The notes under the pieces: model-generated | The model's input: the letters and a program-made list of their open reading frames with translations, nothing else | What the model was told of the DNA's origin: nothing | Databases searched by the model: none | Part shown: one piece after another, positions 28,258-37,738 of the stretch | Layout of the letters: every line of letters starts with the position of its first letter | Position numbering within the stretch: position 1 is the first letter of the stretch | Source: DATCRE01 sp964235605 | GTDB lineage: Bacteria; Bacteroidota; Bacteroidia; Cytophagales; Cyclobacteriaceae | Assembly: GCA_964235605.1 (NCBI GenBank) | Contig: CAXSCR010000017.1 | Location: 1-64,000, forward strand | Reading direction: 5' to 3' | DNA length: 64,000 bases | Program-made: the position numbers and the translations under genes

Positions 28258-28319
28258 GGCTTATAGTTAAGTCATAACAAGGCTGTTCACATATCGAGTT
28301 TCGATCTGTGCCACCACCA
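28240..28319 (-). promoter_or_regulatory. trp attenuator: leader hairpin and antiterminator
   Basis: Three mutually exclusive pairings are seen on the minus strand. Hairpin 1:2 is CACAGATCGA / TCGATATGTG (28288-28310, one mismatch). The antiterminator 2:3 is GTGAACAGC (28282-28290) with GCTGTTCAC (28240-28248), 9 bp perfect. The terminator 3:4 is 28228-28257. Segment 2 overlaps the leader stop codon, so a ribosome finishing the leader hides it and lets the terminator form. A ribosome stalled at the Trp codons (28311-28319) blocks hairpin 1:2 and frees the antiterminator. Confidence 0.9.
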
Positions 28320-28343
28320 AGCTATGTTTGTAATAATTCTCAT
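28287..28343 (-). CDS. trpL: trp operon leader peptide with three tandem Trp codons
   Basis: An 18-codon open frame starting ATG at 28343, with Trp at codons 9, 10 and 11 (TGG TGG TGG, 28311-28319) and a TGA stop at 28287-28289. It starts 19 nt after the end of the THX gene. Its function is to sense charged tRNA-Trp by ribosome stalling, as in enteric trp operons; the three-Trp run, the position and the alternative hairpins all agree. Confidence 0.92.
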   Translation of the reverse strand: MRIITNIAWWWHRSKLDM

Positions 28344-28362
28344 TTTTATTAATTGAGCTTCC

Positions 28363-28539
28363 TTATTTTTTAGCAGCAACTGCTCTTTTTGGTTTCGCAG
28401 ATGCATCCGCAGACGCTTCTACTGGCTTCTTGGATGCTGTTCTTTTCAATTTAGCTTTTATAAGCTTCTTATTTCTTGAATTACCGTAAGAATCTTTAAA
28501 GATTTTTCCTTTTTTGGTTTTTTTGTCTCCTCTTCCCAT
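28363..28539 (-). CDS. 30S ribosomal protein THX
   Basis: A 58-residue, strongly basic protein starting MGRGDKKTKKGKIF and continuing DSYGNSRNKK, which matches the THX (S31e-type) family that lines the top of the 30S head in Thermus and occurs widely in Bacteroidota. The C-terminal half is a Lys/Ala-rich tail longer than the Thermus protein. It lies immediately upstream of the trp leader on the same strand with no terminator of its own between them. Its transcript may therefore run into the trp attenuator. The 287 bp upstream (28540-28826) shows nothing else I can support. Confidence 0.85.
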   Translation of the reverse strand: MGRGDKKTKKGKIFKDSYGNSRNKKLIKAKLKRTASKKPVEASADASAKPKRAVAAKK

Positions 28540-28826
28540 GAATAATTTTGAGTTTGCGAGGGCAATAATAGTAAAGTCTGCATTGATTACAAACCGGATC
28601 GCTAAAAATTTATAAAAGTATTGCTGCTACAGGCTTACTGTGCTTTTAGGTCACCAGACAAATCCTTGCAAATTCGCCTGTTTCAAAATTGGCGGTTCTT
28701 TTAACATGCAGAGCAAGCACGCATTCACATCTCATCTTTTTAGAAAAATCTCAATAATGCAATTAAGGAAGGTTAAAAAATTCAAAGCTTATGGCATCTA
28801 TCACCTATCACATGTATAAGGTTAAT

Positions 28827-29459
28827 TTATAAAATAGCTTTTAGTAGCATTCTGAACTCATTCAAAATCATTGCCGTTGCACCCCACACGATCTCACCTT
28901 CTACTTCAAAGTGAGGGGCTAATAATCGAAATTGTCCACCAGCGATTATCTCTTTCTCGAGAATGGATTCATCATTGATAAGCTGGCTAAGATCTGCATT
29001 TAAAATTTTTGCCACTTCAAATGTATCAGGTACAAATAAAGGGTGATGGTCTATGAAGCCAATTACAGGAGTAACAACAAAATTGCTTGGGATCACAAAA
29101 AAGTCTGTTAATCTACCTAGTACATTTATTTGTGAAGTATGGATACCGATCTCTTCTTCTGTTTCTCGCAGCGCAGTTTGATAAACATCTTCACCTTCTT
29201 CTGCCTTTCCACCTGGTAAACTTATTTGTCCGCTATGTGTGCCTACATACTCTGCTCTTTTAATGAGGGGAAATTTAACTAATCCATTCTCTTCATATAA
29301 GAGAATTAAAACACTTCCCTGCCGCGGTGGTATTTTATGATCAAACCTTGGCCTCACTTCACCTACAGGTATGGCCCGCATAGATTCATGAGCAGAAGCA
29401 CCTGGTAGCGGATCCTGTAATTTGTTTGCTATTATGTTAACTATATCATGTAATCGCAT
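28827..29459 (-). CDS. NUDIX hydrolase, CoA pyrophosphatase type
   Basis: A 210-residue NUDIX protein. The NUDIX box is GGKAEEGEDVYQTALRETEEEIGI, abbreviated here to G(x5)E(x7)REx2EE, at about residues 83-105. Upstream lies the UPF0035-like LLIKR/FPLIKRAEYVGTHSGQISLPGG segment typical of CoA diphosphatases (YeaB/NudL, Pcd1p). Expected reaction: hydrolysis of CoA or its derivatives to phosphopantetheine and ADP. Single gene with dispersed repeat copy 2 behind its 5' side. Confidence 0.88.
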   Translation of the reverse strand: MRLHDIVNIIANKLQDPLPGASAHESMRAIPVGEVRPRFDHKIPPRQGSVLILLYEENGLVKFPLIKRAEYVGTHSGQISLPGGKAEEGEDVYQTALRETEEEIGIHTSQINVLGRLTDFFVIPSNFVVTPVIGFIDHHPLFVPDTFEVAKILNADLSQLINDESILEKEIIAGGQFRLLAPHFEVEGEIVWGATAMILNEFRMLLKAIL

Positions 29460-29634
29460 CTGTGTTTTTACATATAGGTAAGCAAACCAATAGGCACTGA
29501 GAGGCTTTTACAATATATGAATAGAGTAAAGTAAAGAAAGATAAATGACACAAAAAATCTACCGCGATATAATTTCAACTCCATTTAAGCGTATGATTGT
29601 AAAATAGCAAGACTACGTGACTTAAAGCTGCTAG

Positions 29635-29970
29635 CTTCTTGCTTCTGGCTGCTAGCTCGATTTTTTAAAGTTTTATGTAGGTGACTCACATGTCAGGTTC
29701 TATGTTAAGATTTGTATTTCAAGACCACGTGGATAACGAATAAGTAAAAGCTGCAGATGACAATCATCGTTTGAAAGCGCAATCACGCCAGGGAATAGCT
29801 TGTAATATTGGATGTTGAACCAATCCGGTTCATAAAGCATTATTAAACTGGTTAGCGTTCCAGTAAAACAAACACCTTTACTAAAACTTCATGAGACGGA
29901 ATCTTTTTTATATCAATAGTAGTAAAAATGACGCTTAATCAACTATCATTTTTTAAAGCGATTTTCCTGG
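29635..29970. repeat. Dispersed intergenic repeat, copy 2
   Basis: Second copy of 18190-18536 in the same orientation, here upstream of the beta-barrel gene at 30248. It keeps GCT heptads (GCTTCTT, GCTTCTG, GCTGCTA, GCTCGAT), the dyad GATGACAATCATC (29756-29768) and the dyad AAAAATGA / TCATTTTT (29924-29931, 29946-29953). The rest of the 29460-30247 gap holds no gene I can support. Confidence 0.85.
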
Positions 29971-30247
29971 CCAGATCACGATCGCATTAACACATCAATA
30001 CAATAAATAAGACTACGACAACACTTTCTCGGTGAAATGGCATGATCACAAAAGCAGGTAGGACCAAAACACTGAGCTTCGTATATTTTTTTGACACGCC
30101 AGGAATAAGCTATCTCCTTTATCAGTTAACAGTTAAAAGATTGCATTTTCAATCCCCGCATTAAAAAAGATTACTTTATCCTTTAAGAATGTATAGATGC
30201 CTTTAAGAATACTTAGACATCCAATATTTTTCTTTATCTTAGAATCA

Positions 30248-32002
30248 ATGAGCCCGATTGCCCCCCGTGCCTATCTATTACTGCTAACATGTATATGTTT
30301 TAGCCTTGGCTATTCACTTCAAGCTCAGAATCTAGAAAGCATCGGAAAAGAAAAACCGTTAAAAATTTCAGGTGGTATCTCACTAAGTCAGATTGTTTAT
30401 GGGGTTAGCGGAATAGAATCAAGACGCGATCCCTACTCCTATTACGCCTCAGGCAATGTCAATTTCTCATTATATGGGTGGAGTGTTCCTTTAAGTTTTT
30501 CGGTGTCCAATCAAAACACATCATTTCAACAACCATTTAATCAATACAGCTTACATCCCAACTACAAATGGGTTACAGCGCATTTGGGCTATACAAGCAT
30601 GTCGTATTCACCCTACACTGTCGGTGGTCATATCTTTCTGGGCGCGGCCATAGATCTTGCTCCCGAAGGTAAATTCAAATTCAGCGCGCTCTATGGACGG
30701 TTCTTAAAAGCCGTGCAATATGATACCGCGCAAAACGCACCGCTTCCATCTTATGAAAGAATGGGATATGGATTTAAAGCCAACTATGGTGATGGAAATG
30801 ATTTTGTAAACGTAATTCTATTTCATGCCCAGGATGATATCAATTCAATCCATGTTAAAAATTCCATTGAAGAAAGAGATTCAATCTTAACAGCGTTAGA
30901 CATTACGCCACAAGAAAACTTAGTGGTAAGTATAGGTGCCGGCAAATCGTTCTTTAAACATTTTTTATTAAAAGCTGAATTAGCTTCTAGTGCGCTTTCG
31001 CGCGATACAAGAACCGAAGAAAGCAATCAATCAAATGCATTAGCGAAAGCAAAATTTCTTTATACACCGCGTTTATCATCATCATTTTATAAAGCATTCA
31101 AAAGCTCATTTGCCTATCAACAAGATGGTTATTCAATTGGCGTAGGTTACGAGAGAGTGGATCCACAATACCGCACCTTAGGCGCTTACTACTTTAACAG
31201 TGATCTAGAAAGTATAACGGCTAATGGCGCCGCTGCAATCCTCCAAGGGAAAATGACCGTATCCATAAGCGCAGGTACACAACGCGACAATCTGGATAAA
31301 AGCAAAGTGAGTACCATGCGAAGAATGGTTAGTTCAATTAATGTAGGATATGCGCCGAATCAAAAAGTAAATCTCTCAGCCTCTTATTCAAACTTTCAAA
31401 CCTACACCAACATCAGATCTCAATTTCAAAACATCAACCAGATAACACCTTACGATAACTTAGATACACTGAACTTTACGCAGATATCACAAAACGCCAG
31501 TCTCAATGGCATGTATATGTTTGGCAAAAGTGAAAGCAAAAGACAAAACCTCAACATAAACCTCACCTATCAAAACGCAGCCGACAAGCAAGGTGACGTA
31601 ACACAAAATTCAGGCGTCCACTTCTACAATGCCACTGCCGCCTATTCTCTTAGCATGGTACCTCAAAACATGACCACATCCATGGCCTTAAATACTAACG
31701 TGAGTGAAGGCGCAGGCACAAGAACGAAAACAATCGGCCCTACCCTAGCCGTAACTCGCGCATTCTTCGATAAGAAACTCAAAACCACATTATCATCCTC
31801 CTGGAACAGCACATCCAGCAACGGAAAACAACTAAGCTCCATCATCAACGCCCGAGTCAACGGAAGCTATACCCTACGAAAAAAACACAACCTAAACCTA
31901 AGCCTGGTAGTAGTAAACCGCGACACAAAAACAGAAGGCGGTGCGAAGGCATTTACCGAATACACCGGGACGTTGGGGTATAGTTATTCGTTTGGAAATT
32001 AA
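30248..32002 (+). CDS. Outer-membrane beta-barrel protein of the surface cluster
   Basis: A 584-residue protein beginning with a signal peptide (AYLLLLTCICFSLGYSLQAQ) when started at 30248; an upstream in-frame ATG at 30197 would add 17 residues. The mature chain is a long series of alternating amphipathic strands with aromatic girdles and ends in TGTLGYSYSFGN, the terminal strand pattern of an outer-membrane barrel. I do not recognise a named family. It precedes the metallopeptidase giant at 32316 on the same strand and could be its secretion or display partner; that is inference from position. Confidence 0.65.
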   Translation: MSPIAPRAYLLLLTCICFSLGYSLQAQNLESIGKEKPLKISGGISLSQIVYGVSGIESRRDPYSYYASGNVNFSLYGWSVPLSFSVSNQNTSFQQPFNQYSLHPNYKWVTAHLGYTSMSYSPYTVGGHIFLGAAIDLAPEGKFKFSALYGRFLKAVQYDTAQNAPLPSYERMGYGFKANYGDGNDFVNVILFHAQDDINSIHVKNSIEERDSILTALDITPQENLVVSIGAGKSFFKHFLLKAELASSALSRDTRTEESNQSNALAKAKFLYTPRLSSSFYKAFKSSFAYQQDGYSIGVGYERVDPQYRTLGAYYFNSDLESITANGAAAILQGKMTVSISAGTQRDNLDKSKVSTMRRMVSSINVGYAPNQKVNLSASYSNFQTYTNIRSQFQNINQITPYDNLDTLNFTQISQNASLNGMYMFGKSESKRQNLNINLTYQNAADKQGDVTQNSGVHFYNATAAYSLSMVPQNMTTSMALNTNVSEGAGTRTKTIGPTLAVTRAFFDKKLKTTLSSSWNSTSSNGKQLSSIINARVNGSYTLRKKHNLNLSLVVVNRDTKTEGGAKAFTEYTGTLGYSYSFGN

Positions 32003-32315
32003 ACTTAGGCATTGGGCTTCACGCATTGGAAGTTAGGCGTTAACTGAATGTTGGGGGTTTAAATGAGTAGTAAGGGGGATTTCATTATAATGACTGGTTT
32101 TAATTCGGGTTACTATTGGTAGGTTGGGTATATGAACATGCGGTTTAGTGCGCTTAAGATATAAGTAAAAATTCGATCATCCATATGAAGGACATAGACA
32201 TAATAGACAGTATTAAATAGTTATAATAATCATTATTCTACGTAAATTAGATAACGACACATTCAAACTAAAGCCCCACTCCCAATGCCTAATGCCCAAT
32301 GCCTAATACCCAAAT
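32003..32315. repeat. Non-coding interval bounded by inverted heptad arrays
   Basis: The left arm after the barrel gene stop codon reads TTAGGCA, TTGGGCT, TCACGCA, TTGGAAG, TTAGGCG (to about 32047). The right arm just before the next gene (32283-32312) reads CCAATGC, CTAATGC, CCAATGC, CTAATAC. They are inverted relative to each other and flank about 235 bp without a reading frame. The layout equals the elements in the his operon, but without a gene inside. Confidence 0.7.
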
Positions 32316-35300
32316 ATGAGTAAATTAAAGCTCATATCCCCCCTTATTCTCATTCTATTGAGCTGGACACTAATATCAGCTCAAATCTTTCCTGTGCAGA
32401 CTACGACGCAGTTGGTGGCTCCTTATTCGTTGTATCTTTCTGATTATGTATCTCCGGCTACGGAGCGGTTGGTGGTTACGTCTTATTTGGGGGATGTTAG
32501 CCGTGAGTTGAATGTGCGTTTTAGGCTGCGTATAGAGGGACAAGGCATTATCGTTGAAACAAGACCTGAATATATTCCGCCGCCCATATCCATTCAAGGT
32601 GGTGTGCCTTTGCGACTCATTAGCGCTGATCTGGCGGGATATTTCGATCCTACTAATCTTAACTTCCAGGGTATTTCGAGAAGGGAATATGAGCAACGTG
32701 GTAAGCTGCCTGAAGGTGTTTACCAATTTTGTTTTGAAGTGTTAGAATATAACCGTGGTGTTAAGATCTCAAACACGGGTTGTGCCAATGCATGGATGAT
32801 ATTGAATGATCCTCCTATTGTCAATCTTCCACGACAAGATGAGAAAGTAAGACCGCAAAGTCCGCAAAATGTGATTATGCAGTGGACACCGCGACATACG
32901 GGTTCTCCTAATTCAGCTTTTACTACTGAATATGAAGTGCGCATGGTTGAAGTTTGGCCAGCGACACGCAATCCGAATGACGCCATACTTACATCACCTC
33001 CTATTTTTGAAACTACAACCAGAAGTACTACCGTTATATACGGCCCTGCGGAAACTCCCCTTGAGTTAGGTAGAAGATATGCTTTCCGCGTGCAAGCAAA
33101 AAGTATCGTTGGTGTAGAGGAGCTTGACCTATTCAAGAACCATGGCTACAGCGAAGTGGTATCTTTTGTTTATGGAGATGCTTGTACACTACCTACAGGC
33201 GTACAGATTGAATCTGTAAGTAGCAACCGTTTCAAAGTACAGTGGACAGGACAGTTCAACCACACTTCTTATAAAATTAGATATCGCCAGGTAGGAACAC
33301 AGAATTGGTATGCTAGCAATACATCTATAAACGAAGCCGAGATCTATTCTCTTAAACCAAACACGTTGTATGAGTATGAAGTGTCAGGTATATGCGGATA
33401 CTTTGAAGGCGGTTATAGCACAGTGGCACAGGTTAAAACGAAAGAAGCTCCACTCTCAAGCTACTCATGTGGATTACCGTTAGAGACATTCCTGTTCGAT
33501 CCAAACCTTTTCACCGGCTCATTAAAAGTTGGGGATATTATACAAGCTGGAGATTTCGATGTACAAGTAAGTAAAATAAGTGGCGGGAATGGTGTATACA
33601 CAGGCGAAGGCATAATTCCGTTAACATTCCTCAAGAATGCTAAAGTAAAAGCCGAGTTTACCAACGTCACGGTCAACAAAGATCTTCGTCTGATTAAAGG
33701 TGAAATGAACATCACCGGGGCCGGTGTTGATATCATTCCAGAAGGCATGAAGGACTTCATGGAGAAATTAGATGAAGGACTTGATATAGCGGACAAAGGA
33801 CTAACCAAGCTTGATGAATATATCGTTGATAATGTTCCTAATCCTGAATCATTTGTTGCCGATAAATTAATTATCATTTCAGACCAAATTCTAGCTGTTG
33901 TAAAGAATCCTGTAAACAATAAAGTAGTAATCACAACCACTACCGGCAAAGTAACCGAACTAGAGCCCGGACAAACTTATGCCGTGAAAGACAGCAAGGG
34001 TAAAGGATATCTTGTTGGAGCCGATGGTGGAATAACAAGTACCACTGCGGAGAAAGCAGAAAAGGCCGCCAACAGAGAGTACAATCTTATTCTTTCATTC
34101 AACAAATCAAGGCTGACAAAATATGGTTTCGATAAAAAGCCAACAGAACCTCAATACAAATCGCTTATAGGCTATGAAGAACTGAAAGGCGGTTATCAGG
34201 TAGCATGGAAAGCAGTTGCTACCAATAATCAAGATGACGTTCGGGCACAACTTGAAAATAGTGATCTGGATAAAAGCAAGATACGCTTTGAAATTAACGG
34301 AAAGCCATTGCCAGTGGCGCCAATAGGTGGCAATGACTCCACTATTGTTTCAGCAACAGCAAGTTCACATGGTGAAGTGGAAGATCTCGTATCATTCTAT
34401 ACGCCATCAGACACTTCAAAGAAAGAACAATTACTGGGCAAGTTAAAAGTGATCAGCTATGATGGCATTGTTAAAAAATTGATGATCGTGCCTGTCAATA
34501 ACGCGGCTTATCCAGGAATAGTATCCGACCTTTCGAGGCAATTAAACTTAATCTACGGCCAGGCAGCAGTTACATGGACTGTAGAAATGGCTCCCAAATT
34601 TGAGATTGCGCTGAACGAAAGTTTTGATGTTGGTGGTACCGGATTATCCAACTACACAGGTGACATGAAAACGGTAATCAATGCCTACAAGGACAAATTC
34701 ACTCCAGACACCTACTATATCTTCCTGATAGATAAACCATCAGATGGAAAAACTGCTGGCTTCATGCCACGAAGCAAAGAAGCGGGATTTGTTTTTGTTG
34801 ATATACACGGAGGTGATGAAAACCTCTTAATCAAAACAATCGCGCATGAATTGGGTCACGGTGCATTCACATTGAAGCACACGTTTGACGATGGTATTTA
34901 CTCCATCCCCAAAAAATCCACAGACAACTTGATGGATTATGAAAATGGGAGTGCAAGCAGACTTTTTAAACATCAGTGGGATAGGATTCATGATCCGGCC
35001 GTAGTGTTGGGATTGTTCGAGGAAGATGAGGATGGAGCTTTAGCATCCTTAGCTGTAACAGACTGTGGCATGACAGCTGACCACATATTATCATATTTTC
35101 CAACGGAGTATTTCACTGACATACCTAAAACTGAAGACGAATTATTAAAATATGTAGTGGCTAGAAAGCTTTGGATCCCTGGCTCCATAACAGCCTCATT
35201 AAATGCAATAGCAGAAAGCATCAAAAAAGATAATTACTTTCATTATAATAGTTCCATCAAGGCATACACTTTTGACTATCAAAAATGGATAGCTGATAAA

Positions 35301-36386
35301 AATGAGAAACCACCCTACTCTAAGGAATTGAATAAAGCTAAACTTAGATTTGATTTCTTGTTGTTAAAATTCGATTATCTTCTTTTTAATGCTAGTAATA
35401 GTAAAAGGTGCGAACATTATGCTAAAGGTGATATTGAACTTGCTATCACGTCCTTTTTAAAAAATCAAATCGCCAATGGCTTATTAAAACCGACGAATGT
35501 CAATAAACAAGGAAAGTTTATTTGGAATGGAAAAGAGTCAAACTTACCTGACCCTACAAAATATTTTTCACTTCAAACTGGCAGTTATGATTTTGATCTA
35601 CTTAAGAAACATTTACAATATTCAATACTAACCCAAAATGAAAACAATCAACTTAATGGATCAACCGAAGGAAACTTGTTTTTAGAAAAGAGATATTTAG
35701 ACATTCTATTCCTATGCGGAAAGGTCATGATCACTGTAGGTATGGATGACATTAAGGGGCTAAACAATGATATTACAAAGCGAAATATTATAAATACGTT
35801 TACAGCGCTTTGTCGAAGTTCATATGATAGTGATGTCTACTTTAAATGGCAGACCTTAGTTTCAAAAAGAGAAAAACTTGAATATGAAAATAAACTTAGA
35901 GAGCTGAAGCTAGTCGAATTAGCAAAAAAAATTGAAGATGCAAAAGCTAGTGCAAAGCTTGACATAATTGTCGGGTCAGTCAGTATAGGGTTCTTAATTA
36001 TCTTTCCGCCAACCCTGGAAGGCGGAGTATTACTTCTTCTAGCTGAAATAGCGGGTGGTGCGTACTCTGCAGACCAGGTCTATGGAGGCATAAAAACGTT
36101 AAGTGCGATACAAGAAGGTATGTTTGATGATAAAAAAGAATATCAATTTGTAAGAGGTTTTCTGGTAGATGAAGGATTCAATGAAGCATTAATTATATAT
36201 GATTTAGGTAACATACTTTCTGGAGCGAGTGTAGGTGTTGGAGACATGAAAGATTTAGTTGATTTAAGAAATCTTAAATCAATTGTTATTATGGGAAGCG
36301 AGGTTAAAAGAATGCTAAAATCAACCGATACAACCGTAGGCATTTATGATACTAAAGGTGACCTGTACTCATTTATAAAAGAATGA
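32316..36386 (+). CDS. Giant secreted TANFOR/FN3/zinc-metallopeptidase protein, toxin-carrier-like
   Basis: A 1356-residue protein with a signal peptide (SPLILILLSWTLISAQ). Residues about 25-150 resemble the TANFOR region of Tannerella-type surface proteins; two fibronectin type III-like modules follow (about 165-290 and 290-375). A middle region to about 740 is unclassified. A zincin domain has HELGHGAFTLKH (His844, Glu845, His848, then His855) and a Met-turn-like NLMDY. The third His is one position later than in metzincins. Beyond about residue 905 the chain changes character: AT-rich codons, a helical region, a hydrophobic segment (about 1215-1255) and a short tail. The next gene overlaps by 4 bp and is immunity-like, the usual layout of polymorphic toxins, but I see no catalytic toxin tip. 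Confidence 0.7.
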   Translation: MSKLKLISPLILILLSWTLISAQIFPVQTTTQLVAPYSLYLSDYVSPATERLVVTSYLGDVSRELNVRFRLRIEGQGIIVETRPEYIPPPISIQGGVPLRLISADLAGYFDPTNLNFQGISRREYEQRGKLPEGVYQFCFEVLEYNRGVKISNTGCANAWMILNDPPIVNLPRQDEKVRPQSPQNVIMQWTPRHTGSPNSAFTTEYEVRMVEVWPATRNPNDAILTSPPIFETTTRSTTVIYGPAETPLELGRRYAFRVQAKSIVGVEELDLFKNHGYSEVVSFVYGDACTLPTGVQIESVSSNRFKVQWTGQFNHTSYKIRYRQVGTQNWYASNTSINEAEIYSLKPNTLYEYEVSGICGYFEGGYSTVAQVKTKEAPLSSYSCGLPLETFLFDPNLFTGSLKVGDIIQAGDFDVQVSKISGGNGVYTGEGIIPLTFLKNAKVKAEFTNVTVNKDLRLIKGEMNITGAGVDIIPEGMKDFMEKLDEGLDIADKGLTKLDEYIVDNVPNPESFVADKLIIISDQILAVVKNPVNNKVVITTTTGKVTELEPGQTYAVKDSKGKGYLVGADGGITSTTAEKAEKAANREYNLILSFNKSRLTKYGFDKKPTEPQYKSLIGYEELKGGYQVAWKAVATNNQDDVRAQLENSDLDKSKIRFEINGKPLPVAPIGGNDSTIVSATASSHGEVEDLVSFYTPSDTSKKEQLLGKLKVISYDGIVKKLMIVPVNNAAYPGIVSDLSRQLNLIYGQAAVTWTVEMAPKFEIALNESFDVGGTGLSNYTGDMKTVINAYKDKFTPDTYYIFLIDKPSDGKTAGFMPRSKEAGFVFVDIHGGDENLLIKTIAHELGHGAFTLKHTFDDGIYSIPKKSTDNLMDYENGSASRLFKHQWDRIHDPAVVLGLFEEDEDGALASLAVTDCGMTADHILSYFPTEYFTDIPKTEDELLKYVVARKLWIPGSITASLNAIAESIKKDNYFHYNSSIKAYTFDYQKWIADKNEKPPYSKELNKAKLRFDFLLLKFDYLLFNASNSKRCEHYAKGDIELAITSFLKNQIANGLLKPTNVNKQGKFIWNGKESNLPDPTKYFSLQTGSYDFDLLKKHLQYSILTQNENNQLNGSTEGNLFLEKRYLDILFLCGKVMITVGMDDIKGLNNDITKRNIINTFTALCRSSYDSDVYFKWQTLVSKREKLEYENKLRELKLVELAKKIEDAKASAKLDIIVGSVSIGFLIIFPPTLEGGVLLLLAEIAGGAYSADQVYGGIKTLSAIQEGMFDDKKEYQFVRGFLVDEGFNEALIIYDLGNILSGASVGVGDMKDLVDLRNLKSIVIMGSEVKRMLKSTDTTVGIYDTKGDLYSFIKE

Positions 36387-36796
36387 AGATAATAAGACCA
36401 TATGGATTATTTAGATCGATTTCTTTCTACGGAATTATCATCATGAATATCATAATTGCCACTTTAAAACTTCCTAGCATTCTGGCTACTATTTTGACCT
36501 TTATAGTTGGCAATGCAATGATGTTTAATGCCGCCATTAACGACCATTACATGTTTGAATATGATTCAGAGAAACTTGTAGTAAAAAATACTTGGAACCC
36601 ATTTTTCTATCAAGGATACTGGTTAAAAAGCTTAAAAAAAATTGAATTCGATTATTTCAATCGAGCCGGAAAAGGGATAAGGATCTATTTCGAAGATAAA
36701 AAAGAAGTATACATATGTGCTTGTGACGAGGTGGACTTAAAGGGTATGGTTGAAGACATCAATAACCAAATTAAAATCAATAGTCAGTCTAAATAA
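36383..36796 (+). CDS. Small membrane protein with PH-like tail, possible immunity protein
   Basis: A 137-residue protein with two hydrophobic segments (about residues 11-29 and 33-52) followed by a beta-rich soluble domain (EYDSEKLVVKNTWNPF; KGIRIYFEDKKEVYI) that looks like a bacterial PH-type fold. Its ATG overlaps the stop of the metallopeptidase giant (ATGA). It is AT-rich, like the 3' end of that gene. By position it could be an immunity protein for the toxin-like C-terminus; there is no sequence proof. Confidence 0.55.
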   Translation: MKIIRPYGLFRSISFYGIIIMNIIIATLKLPSILATILTFIVGNAMMFNAAINDHYMFEYDSEKLVVKNTWNPFFYQGYWLKSLKKIEFDYFNRAGKGIRIYFEDKKEVYICACDEVDLKGMVEDINNQIKINSQSK

Positions 36797-36811
36797 AGAA
36801 TAAGGTAATCA

Positions 36812-37738
36812 ATGAACAAACATAAAATTCCTATCATATTGGTCATTATCTTTCTTCCCTGCTTCATTCAAGCACAGGATGTCAAGGACTTAATAACGCG
36901 TTACTTCAATGATCTACGCATAGAAAAACATTCAACCCTTCCTCTTCAGCTTGCTCTTCCAGAAAATGCTAAAAAGGCACTAACCACAGTAACACCTTAT
37001 ACTTATGACACTATTGTTTCTGTTCGTTCAAAGTCATATGACATTATTCGCTTTGTTGCAAGTAAATCACAACTTCCAGCTATCCGGCAACAAGCCGCGA
37101 TGCAACTCATTATAGCTTGTCGTGATAAAGACTCAGGCAATGTTGGCTCAGTGCTCGAATATTTAACAGAATTTAAGAAAGAAGATTATACACCAATTGC
37201 TAAAGATAGTTTACGAGCACTCTATAGATCAAAAGTTCCGCACGTCAATAGACTAATCAAACTCATTGGGTTTGTTGCGTTGTCAGACTTACAACAAGAC
37301 CTTAAAATTCTATCACAACAAACTGCGATTAGCAAACGCGATCGTTGGGCCGCCCAACTTGCTCTTGCCAGAATGGGTGATCAAGAAATGATGGCTAGCA
37401 TCATGAACCGCGTAAAAAAGATCGAAGTGAGTGACGATGTCATCTATGAAATATTCCCAGACCTCGTCTACACCAGACAACCACAGGCCATCAGCTATAT
37501 GGTAGAAGTTCTAAACAGTGATGCAAAAAACTGTACAAGCGCAGATGCAGAAAACGAAACGCATATACCCTGCGGCTATCGTGTTATGGAACAACTCGCA
37601 ACCATTATAGAAGGTTATCCTTTAAAGCTAGATGCAAGCGGAGATATAGACACAAAAGATTACGTCGCTGCCTTAACCACGGTAAGAACATGGTTTAAGC
37701 AGCACGCAGACTATAAAATTTTAAATGACAAATATTAA
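36812..37738 (+). CDS. Secreted HEAT-like repeat protein
   Basis: A 308-residue protein with a signal peptide (IPIILVIIFLPCFIQAQ) and a mature part built of helical pairs, such as LPAIRQQAAMQLIIACRD and DRWAAQLALARMGDQEMM, which resemble HEAT repeats. No catalytic motif is apparent. It starts 16 bp after the immunity-like gene, within the same cluster. Its stop codon begins a new heptad family (GTCAATG, GTCCATA, GTCAATA, GTCCATG). Confidence 0.6.
   Translation: MNKHKIPIILVIIFLPCFIQAQDVKDLITRYFNDLRIEKHSTLPLQLALPENAKKALTTVTPYTYDTIVSVRSKSYDIIRFVASKSQLPAIRQQAAMQLIIACRDKDSGNVGSVLEYLTEFKKEDYTPIAKDSLRALYRSKVPHVNRLIKLIGFVALSDLQQDLKILSQQTAISKRDRWAAQLALARMGDQEMMASIMNRVKKIEVSDDVIYEIFPDLVYTRQPQAISYMVEVLNSDAKNCTSADAENETHIPCGYRVMEQLATIIEGYPLKLDASGDIDTKDYVAALTTVRTWFKQHADYKILNDKY

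Noticed and set aside
30197..30247. Longer start of the beta-barrel gene
   Set aside because: Possible, but the ATG at 30248 gives a standard signal peptide; the extension adds a second hydrophobic stretch before it.
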